A DNA stretch of 64,000 nt from Lachnospiraceae bacterium (GTDB lineage: Bacteria > Bacillota > Clostridia > Lachnospirales > Lachnospiraceae), in contig JAFWOE010000007.1 of the NCBI GenBank assembly GCA_017509985.1, positions 1 through 64,000 on the forward strand, given 5' to 3'. The notes below the pieces were generated by a model, which did not search any database, was not told the DNA's origin, and saw nothing but the letters and a program-made list of their open reading frames with translations. Position numbers and translations under genes: made by a program. Positions 17,267-25,661 of this stretch are shown piece after piece (position 1 is the stretch's first letter; every line of letters begins with the position of its first letter).

Positions 17267-18484
17267 ATGCCGGAAAAGGCTTTAAAAGGAATTAAAATAG
17301 TGAACTTCGGCTGGGTCTATGCAGCTCCGTACTGCTCGATGCTTCTTTCTTTTATGGGAGCTGACGTTGTGAAGGTAGAGAGCAGGCTGCGCGTGGATCA
17401 GACCCGGCGCACAGGAGTTTTTGTAGGTGACGGTGCAACAGTCGGACTTGAAAGCTCACCTATGTTCAACAATATAAATCTCAATTCAAAAGGCGTAACG
17501 ATCAATCTGAAGAACCCGAAAGGCATCGAACTGGCAAAACGTCTCGTAGCCGAATGCGACGTGGTTATGGAAAACATGCGTCCGGGAGTTATGGATAAGC
17601 TCGGACTCGGATATGAGGACCTGAAGGCAGTCAAACCGGATATCATCATGCTTTCCATGTCAGGCTTCGGTTCAAAAGGTCCTTACGGCCACTATGCTGG
17701 ATATGCGCCTGTGTTCGCTTCTTTCGGAGGAGGAGCTTATCTGACCGGTTATTCTGACGGAGATCCCAATACCGGGTCCGGTGTCATGGATCTGCGGGCC
17801 GGAACGGCAGCCGCTTTTGCAGTATTAAGCGCTCTTGTATATAGAAACAGGACAGGAGAAGGCCAGTACATAGATCTTTCCTGTTCGGAGAGCGTAGGCG
17901 TCCTGGTGGGACCGGAACTGCTGGAATATCCCCTTACGGGAAGATCGCCGGAGCGCTGCGGCAACGAAGATGTCATTATGGCCCCGCATCAGGTATACCG
18001 CTGCAAGGGCGATGACAAGTGGGTAAGCATAGCCGTTGCCACAGACGAGGAATTTGCTGCGTTGTGCAAAGTCATGGGAAAACCTGAACTGGCTGAAGAT
18101 CCGGCTTATGCGGACCGTTACAGCCGCTGGGAGAACCGTAAGGAGTTGGATAAGATCATAAGCGGGTGGACGCCCGGATACAGTCACCTGGAGATCACCA
18201 GAATGCTTCAGGCTGTCGGAGTTGCGGCAGCGCCTTCCTTCACTGCAGAAGAGCTTGTCAGCGATCCTCATACGATAGCGAGGGAGAAGTTCATAACGGT
18301 GGATCATCCCACTCAGGGCAAAAAATGGGTACTTACACCGCCCTGGAAATTCTCCGAAACTCCGGCGACCATAGAGAAATGCTGCCCGGTTATCGGCGAG
18401 GATAACGATCATTTCTTCCTTGATGTACTCGGACTCAGTCAGGAAGAATATGCGATTCTTAAGGAAGAAAAGGCCATAGAATAA
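17267..18484 (+). CDS. CaiB/BaiF class III CoA-transferase, probable catalytic subunit
   Basis: A 405-residue family III CoA-transferase. IVNFGWVYAAPYCSMLLSFMGADVVKVES is the nucleotide-side start of the fold, SGFGSKGPY follows, and Asp175 in VMDLRAGT aligns with the catalytic Asp that forms the aspartyl-CoA anhydride. CAAGGAGG lies just before the ATG. It is co-transcribed with the Glu-bearing paralogue and ends before a strong terminator. The acid substrate is unknown; the nearby Na+-pumping decarboxylase suggests a dicarboxylate. Confidence 0.92.
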   Translation: MPEKALKGIKIVNFGWVYAAPYCSMLLSFMGADVVKVESRLRVDQTRRTGVFVGDGATVGLESSPMFNNINLNSKGVTINLKNPKGIELAKRLVAECDVVMENMRPGVMDKLGLGYEDLKAVKPDIIMLSMSGFGSKGPYGHYAGYAPVFASFGGGAYLTGYSDGDPNTGSGVMDLRAGTAAAFAVLSALVYRNRTGEGQYIDLSCSESVGVLVGPELLEYPLTGRSPERCGNEDVIMAPHQVYRCKGDDKWVSIAVATDEEFAALCKVMGKPELAEDPAYADRYSRWENRKELDKIISGWTPGYSHLEITRMLQAVGVAAAPSFTAEELVSDPHTIAREKFITVDHPTQGKKWVLTPPWKFSETPATIEKCCPVIGEDNDHFFLDVLGLSQEEYAILKEEKAIE

Positions 18485-18525
18485 CGATTTGGCTTTCATA
18501 ATTAATCATATAAATCCCCCTTTGG

Positions 18526-18559
18526 AAGCCCTCCGGAACTGACTGCCGGAGGGCTTTTC
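18526..18559 (+). terminator. Terminator of the CoA-transferase operon
   Basis: An 11-bp stem (AAGCCCTCCGG / CCGGAGGGCTT) is followed by TTTCT. Confidence 0.88.
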
Positions 18560-18610
18560 TGTATGAGAAAAGTGTTTTTTCAACGGCGTTTATCGGATGA
18601 TGTCGGAGAA

Positions 18611-18647
18611 AGAAAGCAGCTGCTTTCCGGAAGGACAGCAGCTGCTT
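18611..18647 (-). terminator. Terminator of the decarboxylase operon
   Basis: On the minus strand an 11-bp stem (AAGCAGCTGCT / AGCAGCTGCTT) is followed by TCTTTC. A second short near-palindrome (TGCCGCTGCAGCGGCA, 18701-18716) lies just after the biotin-carrier gene. Confidence 0.7.
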
Positions 18648-18723
18648 ATGAAAGGAAGGGTATCAGATTGAGTTATGAACAGTAATTTGTTTTCTGTAAT
18701 TGCCGCTGCAGCGGCAGGACCGG

Positions 18724-18933
18724 TCATTCTATCACAAACAGTACCTGACCGGATTTGACTTTGTCACCGACTCCGACATTTACTGATTTCACCGTGCCTT
18801 CCACATTGGAAAGGATCGGCTGCTCCATCTTCATGGCCTCCATCTTGCCTAAAGGCTGGCGTACTTTGACGGCATCACCTTCTTTTGCAGTTATCTGTAC
18901 AATAGTTCCGCTGATTCTTGCTTTGATTTCCAT
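18724..18933 (-). CDS. gcdC: Biotin carrier subunit of a Na+-translocating decarboxylase
   Basis: A 69-residue biotinyl domain. The biotinylation motif is EAMKME with the modified Lys35, inside the usual half-barrel repeat. The start is the Met at 18933, which has GGAGG eight bases upstream, rather than the ATG that overlaps that site. Typical glutaconyl-CoA decarboxylase carriers have a long Ala/Pro-rich linker before this domain; here it is absent, leaving the bare domain. It shuttles CO2 from the carboxyltransferase to the membrane beta subunit. Confidence 0.88.
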   Translation of the reverse strand: MEIKARISGTIVQITAKEGDAVKVRQPLGKMEAMKMEQPILSNVEGTVKSVNVGVGDKVKSGQVLFVIE

Positions 18934-18967
18934 TATCTTATCCTCCATTATTGATTTTAGATTCTGA

Positions 18968-20176
18968 TCAGTGTACCAGACTTACGGTGGCTACAAATAT
19001 ACCTGCACATATCGCGCTGGTGATAACTCCGCTGATGTTTGCACCCATTGCGGCTCCCAGGACCATCGAGAAGGGATCTTCCTCAGAAGCTGCATGCTGG
19101 GCAAGCTTTGCGGTCGTAGGCACGCAGGAAACTCCGGCTATGCCGACTACAGGATTGAAACGTTTTTTAGTTACATGGTACATTACCCAACCGCCGATCA
19201 GACCGCCTATGGCAGAAAAAGCCAGTGCCGTAATGCCGAGGACCAGGATCTTGAATACGACGGGGTTTAACAGAGTATTGGCATCGCAGAGACAACCGAG
19301 CAGCAGGCCGAGAAAGAAAGTTGAGATGTAGGAAATTGTTTCTTCAAGGATCTTTACATAGTGGCCGATATTTGCTTCTTTAACTGCCATTCCTATGAAA
19401 AATGAAAGGAACAGAGGTGAGGCTACCGGAAGCAGAAGGCAGAGCAGAGTACATACGACTATGATGAAGATGAACTTGGTCCGCGCGGGTACTTCAGGCT
19501 CTTCAATGTACATATCTATTCCGCGGTATTTGTGCGGTACAAAGAGCCTGATGAGGTAGGGATATCCGCCGTAGGTCAGGCTCAGGTAAAGGTAAGCAAT
19601 GATAGAGATCGGGACGAAGAGATGCGGAGCCAGGTGAAGGGAAGTAAAAAGCACCATGGGACCGTCTGCGCCGCCGATCGTGGCTATCGCTGCTGCAGCA
19701 CCGGCATCAAGGCCGAAGAATTTGAATCCTAATATCAGTGTAACAAAAGTACCGAGTTCAGCAAATATGGCAATTATTATGCTCTGCCACGGGCGGGCAA
19801 GCATGAAGCTGATCTCGCTTCTGGCGCCTATCCCCATGAATACCAGGCAGGCTATAAGGCCATTGCTGAAAGTGAACGTGTAGATCGGCTGCAGAAAATC
19901 GATCTGCAGTATGTTCATCAGACCGTTTGTATCGCTTACGAGGGCATCCAGAAACATCGTGCCTGTGCTGCCGTCGGTAAGAAACAGCATTCCGGCGTTT
20001 ACAGCCATCATGCCAATGCCCATCGGCACCATGATCAGCGGTTCCAGAGTACCTTTAAATCCCAGATAAGCCAGGATAAACCCGAGTACGATGAGTCCGA
20101 TACGTGCCAGAACTGTTGCGGGATCCTGTGTCAGAAAGGTGCCTATGCCCGGGAAAAGCTGAGTGAAATCAATCAT
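18968..20176 (-). CDS. gcdB: Na+-translocating decarboxylase beta subunit
   Basis: A 402-residue, very hydrophobic membrane protein of the OadB/GcdB/MmdB family with about 11 TM segments. The Na+-site regions are visible as ATIGGADGPMVLFTS and, near the C-terminus, GVSCVPTTAKLAQHAASEEDPFSMVLGAAMGANISGV. It decarboxylates carboxybiotin and exports Na+. Its start overlaps the stop of the small membrane gene by eight bases. With the carboxyltransferase and carrier it forms a complete primary sodium pump. Confidence 0.93.
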   Translation of the reverse strand: MIDFTQLFPGIGTFLTQDPATVLARIGLIVLGFILAYLGFKGTLEPLIMVPMGIGMMAVNAGMLFLTDGSTGTMFLDALVSDTNGLMNILQIDFLQPIYTFTFSNGLIACLVFMGIGARSEISFMLARPWQSIIIAIFAELGTFVTLILGFKFFGLDAGAAAAIATIGGADGPMVLFTSLHLAPHLFVPISIIAYLYLSLTYGGYPYLIRLFVPHKYRGIDMYIEEPEVPARTKFIFIIVVCTLLCLLLPVASPLFLSFFIGMAVKEANIGHYVKILEETISYISTFFLGLLLGCLCDANTLLNPVVFKILVLGITALAFSAIGGLIGGWVMYHVTKKRFNPVVGIAGVSCVPTTAKLAQHAASEEDPFSMVLGAAMGANISGVITSAICAGIFVATVSLVH

Positions 20177-20300
20177 TTTCGTCAGCCTCCTTTCCCTGTT
20201 TGTTAAGCACGTGATTAAGCAGAACGATAACTCCGACGACCGCCAGAGAGATCACAGCCATAAGTGCGTATGCAAAAGCAGCGTAAGTAAAAATATTCAT
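20169..20300 (-). CDS. Small membrane subunit (OadG/GcdD-like) of the decarboxylase
   Basis: A 43-residue protein too short for most gene finders: MNIFTYAAFAYALMAV at the start, one TM helix (about residues 5-31), then a charged tail ending KEADEND. GGGAGG lies seven bases before the ATG, and the stop overlaps the beta-subunit start. Position and topology match the small delta/gamma subunits that anchor the carboxyltransferase to the membrane pump in oxaloacetate and glutaconyl-CoA decarboxylases. It lacks the His-rich C-terminus of OadG. Assignment rests on context and topology. Confidence 0.75.
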   Translation of the reverse strand: MNIFTYAAFAYALMAVISLAVVGVIVLLNHVLNKQGKEADEND

Positions 20301-20320
20301 TATGGTCCTCCCTTGTCCGG

Positions 20321-22099
20321 TTAAAAATCTTCCTCCTCCTTGCGGTAGAGGTTATCAAATTCGCGTATGCATCGGGGCAGAAGCATCTGGTGTACCGGGC
20401 AAATGGAAGCCGGGTTCTGATATGCGCTTTCCGTAAACGCTATGCAGTAGCTGCGAAGTTTTGTAAGATCAACTATTTCGTCGATCATGCCCATCTGCGC
20501 ACAGAATTTCGGGCGAGATTTGATGTGGTACTGCTCGATCATGGCGTTCATGAGATCCATTGTCTCATCGAGAGGCTTTCCGGCTTTGTAGTCTTTTACC
20601 AGGCGGCGGACATACATTGCGGATGCGGCGGTCTCACCGTTCATTACATAGTATTCGCAGGCGGCTGTGCCGAGGGAGAAGGCATTGGTCTTCTCACACT
20701 GCGGTCCTCCGAGAACGTAATGGGCTGCCGCGCTGCCCTTGCGGAGAGTTATCTCCATCTGCGGAAGATCACTTTTCTGGATTGAGTAGATCAGGGATTG
20801 GCCGAGACCGAGGACCTCCGCTTTTTCAGCTTCATCGCCGACGTCTATTCCGCTGGAATCCTGAAGCCAGATGATCGGGATGCGGTCCCTTGCGCAGAGA
20901 GTTACAAATTCATTCATCTTGATCAGGCCCTGACGGTAAAGCTTTCCGCCGACGCCCATGGCGTCTTCTCCCCGGTATTCCGGGTAGTCAAGCAGGAAAT
21001 CCTGACGGTTTACGACAACACCTACCGGAAGTCCGTTGAGCTTTGCCAGTCCTGTAATCATTTCAGGACCATAGGATTTCTTGTATTCCTGGAATTCGCT
21101 GCCGTCAAATATGCGTGCGAGGACCTGATAAACATCATAAAACTGTTTCTGCTGCAGAGGAATGATGCTGTAAAGCTCCTCAGCGGGGAAAAGCGGTTCC
21201 GCAGGCTGGGCTACACGGAAAAATTCCGGATGGTATGCGGGTATATAATCAATGTATTTTTTAAGGCCCTCAATAACGCCGAAATCATCGTCATATACTT
21301 CACGGACAAAACCGGTAACATCATGATGGATGCTCATTGAACCGGGAGCAGCGGTTTTCGGCGCATTCAGCTGGGCTTCGACCATAAGCTGGGCATCTTC
21401 CTTATCCACATGTCCCTTGGGACTCATTCCGGAGAGAATGCCTGCGCCGCCTACGGCCAGATTGGAATTCTTATGGCCAATGAGCAGCGTGGGGCTGATG
21501 GCGTGGTATCCTCCGCCTGCGGGGTTCGTGCCGTAAATGCCCACGAATACCGGGATGCCAAGCTGTGCGAGTTCGGCATTTCTGTAGAAGGGAGCACCTC
21601 CGCCTCTGCGGTTGGGATAGACCTTTTCCTGTACATCGAACTGTACGCCTGCACAGTTCAGAAGGTAGATAAGAGGTATACGGAGGACTTTTGCGGTATC
21701 GGAAGCGCGGAGCAGGTTTTCCGACTGCCCGGGGACCCAGGTGCCTGCCAGCTTTTTATTATCGGAAGCAACGATCACAGCCCATTTGCCGTTTACACGG
21801 CCGAGACCCTTGACGATGCTGGTGGATCCGCTGGCATTTCCTTCCGGATTATAAATACTGTCAAGAGGACACCATGTTCCGAGATCAATCAGGGCATTAA
21901 TGCGCTGCATCGGTGTAAGCTGCCCGCTTTCATTCAGCGATTCATCACTGCGGCCGGCATCAAGGGCTTTATTTTTCAGGCCGGTTATTTCTGCTTCGAT
22001 CTTTTTAAGCTGTTCTTCATTGTCCGGGTCCGGCATATAAAGATCTTCGCCGATCATGGGCATGTTCCGGAAATAACCCGGCATGGAGTATTCGTTCAT
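20321..22099 (-). CDS. gcdA: Glutaconyl-CoA decarboxylase-like carboxyltransferase alpha subunit
   Basis: A 592-residue biotin-dependent carboxyltransferase. Length and motifs (SMPGYFRNMPMIG, NEEQLKKIEAEI, SDNKKLAGTWVPGQ, YPNRRGGG, GIYGTNPAGGGYH, LVKMNEF-like LIKMNEFVTLCARDR) follow Acidaminococcus GcdA closely, more than the ~510-residue methylmalonyl-CoA type. It transfers the carboxyl group of an acyl-CoA to biotin. I start at MNEYSMPG, which has GGAGG upstream; the longer frame is not needed. It is first in the operon, so CO2 transfer, carrier and pump are co-expressed. The true substrate may be glutaconyl-CoA or a relative. Confidence 0.93.
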   Translation of the reverse strand: MNEYSMPGYFRNMPMIGEDLYMPDPDNEEQLKKIEAEITGLKNKALDAGRSDESLNESGQLTPMQRINALIDLGTWCPLDSIYNPEGNASGSTSIVKGLGRVNGKWAVIVASDNKKLAGTWVPGQSENLLRASDTAKVLRIPLIYLLNCAGVQFDVQEKVYPNRRGGGAPFYRNAELAQLGIPVFVGIYGTNPAGGGYHAISPTLLIGHKNSNLAVGGAGILSGMSPKGHVDKEDAQLMVEAQLNAPKTAAPGSMSIHHDVTGFVREVYDDDFGVIEGLKKYIDYIPAYHPEFFRVAQPAEPLFPAEELYSIIPLQQKQFYDVYQVLARIFDGSEFQEYKKSYGPEMITGLAKLNGLPVGVVVNRQDFLLDYPEYRGEDAMGVGGKLYRQGLIKMNEFVTLCARDRIPIIWLQDSSGIDVGDEAEKAEVLGLGQSLIYSIQKSDLPQMEITLRKGSAAAHYVLGGPQCEKTNAFSLGTAACEYYVMNGETAASAMYVRRLVKDYKAGKPLDETMDLMNAMIEQYHIKSRPKFCAQMGMIDEIVDLTKLRSYCIAFTESAYQNPASICPVHQMLLPRCIREFDNLYRKEEEDF

Positions 22100-22191
22100 A
22101 ATTATATTACCTCCTGGAGTATTGTCTGTCTGCCGGCCGGATCTGCGTTCTGCGTACCGGCATTTTGAAAGTGCCTTTTTTTCTGATAATA

Positions 22192-22247
22192 AGTTTATCA
22201 TTGCCCTGTTAACAGGCGGAAGTAACTATGTTTTCACAGGTGTAAAC
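22192..22247 (-). promoter_or_regulatory. LysR-regulon promoter 2 (decarboxylase operon)
   Basis: GCGGAAGTAACT-N11-GGTGTAAAC at 22216-22247 is identical in both halves to the element at the CoA-transferase promoter. Read toward the decarboxylase on the minus strand, TTCCGC (22216-22221) is followed after 18 bp by TAAACT (22192-22197). A CTGTTAACAG palindrome fills part of the spacer. Confidence 0.72.
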
Positions 22248-22293
22248 GTAAAGTAACCTGATTTTTACAGCCGTCTGGCTGTGTTAACTTTTG

Positions 22294-22349
22294 ATTAACA
22301 ATTGTCACATGAAAGATACTTCCGCGGCGATATAGGGCTCTACTATTAT
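22294..22349 (+). promoter_or_regulatory. LysR-regulon promoter 3 (permease/DUF6273/GRE1 operon)
   Basis: On the minus strand GCGGAAGTATCT-N11-ATTGTTAAT spans 22294-22325, one mismatch from the other sites in the first half. On the plus strand TTCCGC (22320-22325) is followed after 18 bp by TATTAT (22344-22349). The remaining ~200 bases before the permease hold possible stem-loops (TGCGGA at 22405 region with TCCGCA near 22428) but no gene that I can support. Confidence 0.62.
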
Positions 22350-22553
22350 GAGCTTAGGAATCAGGTAGTCTGACCTTTTCCGGACCTTCTGATTTTCGCA
22401 TTGCTGCGGAAGTTCATGCTCTGAGAGTCCGCAATACGGGAATCGGTGTATGAGCCAGGCACACTGCAGGAAGGAGGAAGGAGCGGGATCGGCAGATACC
22501 GTAAATAAAGAGTAAAACACTATCGTCCTAGTATTAATGAGGAGGAAGAAAGA

Positions 22554-23855
22554 ATGAATTCAGTTATTGGCTCATTGATTATTGTCATCATTGCCATTGC
22601 GATCTACATTCTGCTTACTGTAAAGGGAACCAGCCCGATCATCGGAGCACTTGTAGCAACGGCATTTCTTTCGATCTTTGCCATCGGCGGATTCTTTGAA
22701 AACTTTTTCACTAACTTTACAAGCGGTATGTCCGGAATGCTGGGAGGTTTCTTCCTGCAGTTCGGCTTCGGTACATTGTTCGGCAAGTTCATGGATATGA
22801 CCGGAGCTGCCGACAGGGTAGGTCACACCCTTATGGTCAAGATGGGTGAGAAGAGACTGGTCTATGCTCTCATGATCGCCACAATGCTTCTTGCCATGAC
22901 TGGAGCCCCGCACTTTGCACTTATGCCGCCTCTCTGCTACGCTCTTATGAAGAACGCCAAGCTGCCCCGTTATATCGGTCTTACCGCGGTTGCAGGCGCA
23001 GGAACAGCAGCTACCTGTCTTCCCGGATGTATGACAGCTGCAGACGTACTTCCAGCTACGATCCTCGGAACCACAATCTATGATGGCGCTGATATCGGTA
23101 TTCTCTGCTGCGTAGTACAGCTGATCCTGGTTGTCCTCTTTGTAAATCATCTCATTAAAAAAGCAGAAGCCAAGGGAGAAGGATATGATCCCAGAGCAGA
23201 TGAACCCGCAATGCGTGAAGACAATGATATGCCGGGATTCGGAGCGTCTCTTTTCGCTATCATCCTGGTAATCGCTCTCTGCGCGGTATTCGTAATGATC
23301 ATCGGATTCCAGACCCTCTGGGCAGTTGTTTTCTCAACAACGATCGGTATGGTTTATCTGTATCTCGTAGGACGCAAGTACATTCACGCCAACATCTGGA
23401 CAGAGACAAGGAACTCCATCGAAGGCGTTATGCCGGTAATCGTCAGTGTATGTGCGGTTATGGGTTTTGCAACAGTTGTTTCCATGACATCTGCATATCA
23501 GGCAGTTATCCCTGTAATCCTTAACTGGTCCATCCATCCGGCAGTTATCGCGGTACTCGGCACGATGCTTATCACTGCGATGTGTGCAGATCCTATCAGC
23601 GGCGGCCTTGCATTTGCAGGCACTGTTGGTCTTCAGCTGATCGAAAAGGGTGCGAACGCAGGCATGGTATACCGTCTCTGCGCGATCACAAGCTACACAT
23701 TTGATACGATGCCTCATGGCGGTGCAACAACGATGGCTATGAGAATGTTCGGTTATGATATCAAGACCGGTTACAAGTATCTGTTCGCAGTTAACCTTGT
23801 TACTCCGACCATCTACGCTATCATTGCAATGTTCTACTCAATGATCGTATATTAA
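22554..23855 (+). CDS. GntP-family-type permease
   Basis: A 433-residue integral membrane protein with about 12 hydrophobic segments, matching the GntP/ion-transporter superfamily (gluconate, hydroxy-acid and dicarboxylate symporters). Motifs such as LGGFFLQFGFGTLFGKFMD, TGAPHFALMPPLCYALMK and the C-terminal DTMPHGGATTMAMRMFG fit. AGGAGG is eight to nine bases from the ATG. It heads the DUF6273/GRE1 operon behind a LysR-regulon promoter, so it probably imports the acid used by this system. The substrate is unknown. Confidence 0.82.
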   Translation: MNSVIGSLIIVIIAIAIYILLTVKGTSPIIGALVATAFLSIFAIGGFFENFFTNFTSGMSGMLGGFFLQFGFGTLFGKFMDMTGAADRVGHTLMVKMGEKRLVYALMIATMLLAMTGAPHFALMPPLCYALMKNAKLPRYIGLTAVAGAGTAATCLPGCMTAADVLPATILGTTIYDGADIGILCCVVQLILVVLFVNHLIKKAEAKGEGYDPRADEPAMREDNDMPGFGASLFAIILVIALCAVFVMIIGFQTLWAVVFSTTIGMVYLYLVGRKYIHANIWTETRNSIEGVMPVIVSVCAVMGFATVVSMTSAYQAVIPVILNWSIHPAVIAVLGTMLITAMCADPISGGLAFAGTVGLQLIEKGANAGMVYRLCAITSYTFDTMPHGGATTMAMRMFGYDIKTGYKYLFAVNLVTPTIYAIIAMFYSMIVY

Positions 23856-23867
23856 TTCATTGGATCG

Positions 23868-23901
23868 ATATTCCCGCCTGCTTTCCTGCAGGCGGGAATA
23901 T
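23868..23901 (+). other. Strong intercistronic hairpin
   Basis: A perfect 14-bp stem (ATATTCCCGCCTGC / GCAGGCGGGAATAT) with a six-base loop lies between the permease and the first DUF6273 gene. No T-run follows, so it may set relative mRNA levels by processing or partial termination. Confidence 0.6.
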
Positions 23902-23924
23902 ATAACTACAGGAGGAATAATGAT

Positions 23925-24470
23925 ATGGTAGAAATGCAGGCAGCACAGGCCGTATTGGATCAGCTGAACGCGTTGTGTTCAGATACCTCATGGATCCTGA
24001 TCAGGTTTGATGAAGCATCCGGCCATGGCCTCGTAATCTCCAGGGATTGTGTGACTCAGAGAGCATACAATGCACCCGAGGTAGTTACCTGGGAGACAAG
24101 CGACTTAAGGGAATGGCTCAATGGCGAGTATTACAGGAGCCTTCCGTCTGTTTTCCGGGAGAGAGTCGTAAAAACACATGTTACAACCCCGCCAAACTGT
24201 TCCATACCGGGTGGAAACGATACGGATGATAACCTTTTTCTGTTAAGCATAGAAGAATATACAGACCTGCTTCCTGAAGAACTGCGTGTGGCCCGGTTCC
24301 ACGGCGAACCCTGCTGGTGGTGGCTCCGGTCTCCGGGATACAGTACCGGTGACGTAGCGGATGTTTATCCTGACGGCAATCTGGACGGAGGTATCGCCGC
24401 ACACGGTTTTTATGCCTTTGCCGACTGCGGAGGCGTGAGACCGGCCATGGTCCTGGATCTGACGCAGTAA
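23925..24470 (+). CDS. DUF6273-domain protein, tandem copy 1
   Basis: A 181-residue soluble protein of the DUF6273 family, with the family blocks WETSDLREWLNGEYY, NCSIPGGND, NLFLLSIEEY, WWWLRSPGY and GGVRPAMVLDL in order. No signal peptide or membrane segment is present, so it is cytoplasmic. It is the first of three adjacent paralogues directly before GRE1, and has AGGAGG nine bases upstream. The family has no established function; the WWLRSPG...GGVRPA layout recalls lectin/FGE-like folds, which is only a resemblance. Confidence 0.85.
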   Translation: MVEMQAAQAVLDQLNALCSDTSWILIRFDEASGHGLVISRDCVTQRAYNAPEVVTWETSDLREWLNGEYYRSLPSVFRERVVKTHVTTPPNCSIPGGNDTDDNLFLLSIEEYTDLLPEELRVARFHGEPCWWWLRSPGYSTGDVADVYPDGNLDGGIAAHGFYAFADCGGVRPAMVLDLTQ

Positions 24471-24509
24471 ACCGGGATCCGTTTAGTTAGGAGGTTGAAA
24501 ACAAATATT

Positions 24510-25055
24510 ATGACGAATATTACTGATGCTCAAAAAGCACTGGATCAGCTGAATAAAGCCGGCGGACCGGAATGGATCCTGCTGAAGCTGGATCCGGAAA
24601 CCGGGAAAGCGTTGGTTCTTTCCAAAGATGTTATACGCATGCTTCCGTATGATCTTCCCGGAGGAACTCCCATCACCTGGGACAAATGCACCAGCCGCAC
24701 CTGGCTGAATACGGAGTTCTTTGACAGCCTGCCCGAAGCGATTCGGGGAAAAAGTCTGGAAGCAGAGATCGTTACAGAAGACAACTGCGGAATTCCGGGC
24801 GGAGAGAATACAAAAGACAGGGTATTCCTTTTAAGCATTAAAGAATACGACGAACTGCTTCCCGAAGAGCTTCGTCCCGCAAAGCTTGACGGTGTTCCCT
24901 GCTGGTACTGGCTGCGTTCACCGGGATATGCCGCAACGGATGTGGCGAATGTCATGCCCAACGGCGTGCTGGACGGCGGACTGAAAGGTCACGGTTTCTA
25001 TTCACACTGCGACTGCGGCGGGATCCGTCCCGCAATGGTCCTGGATCTCAGCTGA
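24510..25055 (+). CDS. DUF6273-domain protein, tandem copy 2
   Basis: A 181-residue paralogue with the same blocks (WDKCTSRTWLNTEFF, NCGIPGGEN, RVFLLSIKEYDELL, WYWLRSPGY, GGIRPAMVLDLS). The start is the ATG at 24510, which aligns with the other copies; AGGAGG is 15 bases upstream, which is long, and a TTG at 24495 directly abuts it. It shares residues with copy 1 over the whole length, so the array arose by duplication. It lies 39 bp after copy 1 and 17 bp before copy 3. Function unknown. Confidence 0.83.
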   Translation: MTNITDAQKALDQLNKAGGPEWILLKLDPETGKALVLSKDVIRMLPYDLPGGTPITWDKCTSRTWLNTEFFDSLPEAIRGKSLEAEIVTEDNCGIPGGENTKDRVFLLSIKEYDELLPEELRPAKLDGVPCWYWLRSPGYAATDVANVMPNGVLDGGLKGHGFYSHCDCGGIRPAMVLDLS

Positions 25056-25072
25056 AAGGAGGCTGTTGAAAA

Positions 25073-25627
25073 ATGATAAAAGAAGATGCTTTAAAAGCAC
25101 TGGAAACGATCAATGCCTCCGGAAACCTCGAATGGCTCATGCTGGAGCTGGATGAAGAAACGGGCCGCGCCCTGGTGGTAAGCAAAGACTGTGTTGCGAA
25201 GATGCCCTTCAATGTGGAATGGGCAAAGATCACCTGGGAGGAGTGCACCCTTCGAAAATGGCTCAACGGCGAATTTTTCGACAGCCTTCCGGAAACGGTA
25301 CGCACAAAGATCCCGGAGGTCGAACTGGTGAACCGTGACAGCTGCACCATCCCGGGCGGCAATAATACCACGGATCATATTTTCCTTCTCAGCGTCGATC
25401 ATTACAATGCGATGCCGGACGAATGGAAAGCTTCCAGCTGGAATGGCGCAGGGTGCTGGTACTGGCTCCGGACTCCCGGATATGACAGTTATAACTATGC
25501 CAACGTGAACCGCTGCGGCGGTCTGGACGGCGGTCTGGACGCAAACGGAAAATACGTAGGACACGGTTATCATGTGGACAGCGACAGCGGATGTGTCCGT
25601 CCCGCATGCTATATCGATCTTGACTGA
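25073..25627 (+). CDS. DUF6273-domain protein, tandem copy 3
   Basis: A 184-residue paralogue: WEECTLRKWLNGEFF, SCTIPGGNN, HIFLLSVDHYN, WYWLRTPGY, CVRPACYIDLD. It is the most divergent copy: it has an insertion around GKYVGHGYHVDSDSG, and GG before VRPA is replaced by SGC. AGGAGG is ten bases upstream. GRE1 starts 34 bp downstream with no terminator between, so transcription and perhaps function are linked. Function unknown. Confidence 0.85.
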   Translation: MIKEDALKALETINASGNLEWLMLELDEETGRALVVSKDCVAKMPFNVEWAKITWEECTLRKWLNGEFFDSLPETVRTKIPEVELVNRDSCTIPGGNNTTDHIFLLSVDHYNAMPDEWKASSWNGAGCWYWLRTPGYDSYNYANVNRCGGLDGGLDANGKYVGHGYHVDSDSGCVRPACYIDLD

Positions 25628-25661
25628 TCAGAATAATTATTTTTAGAAAGGAAGAGAAAAA

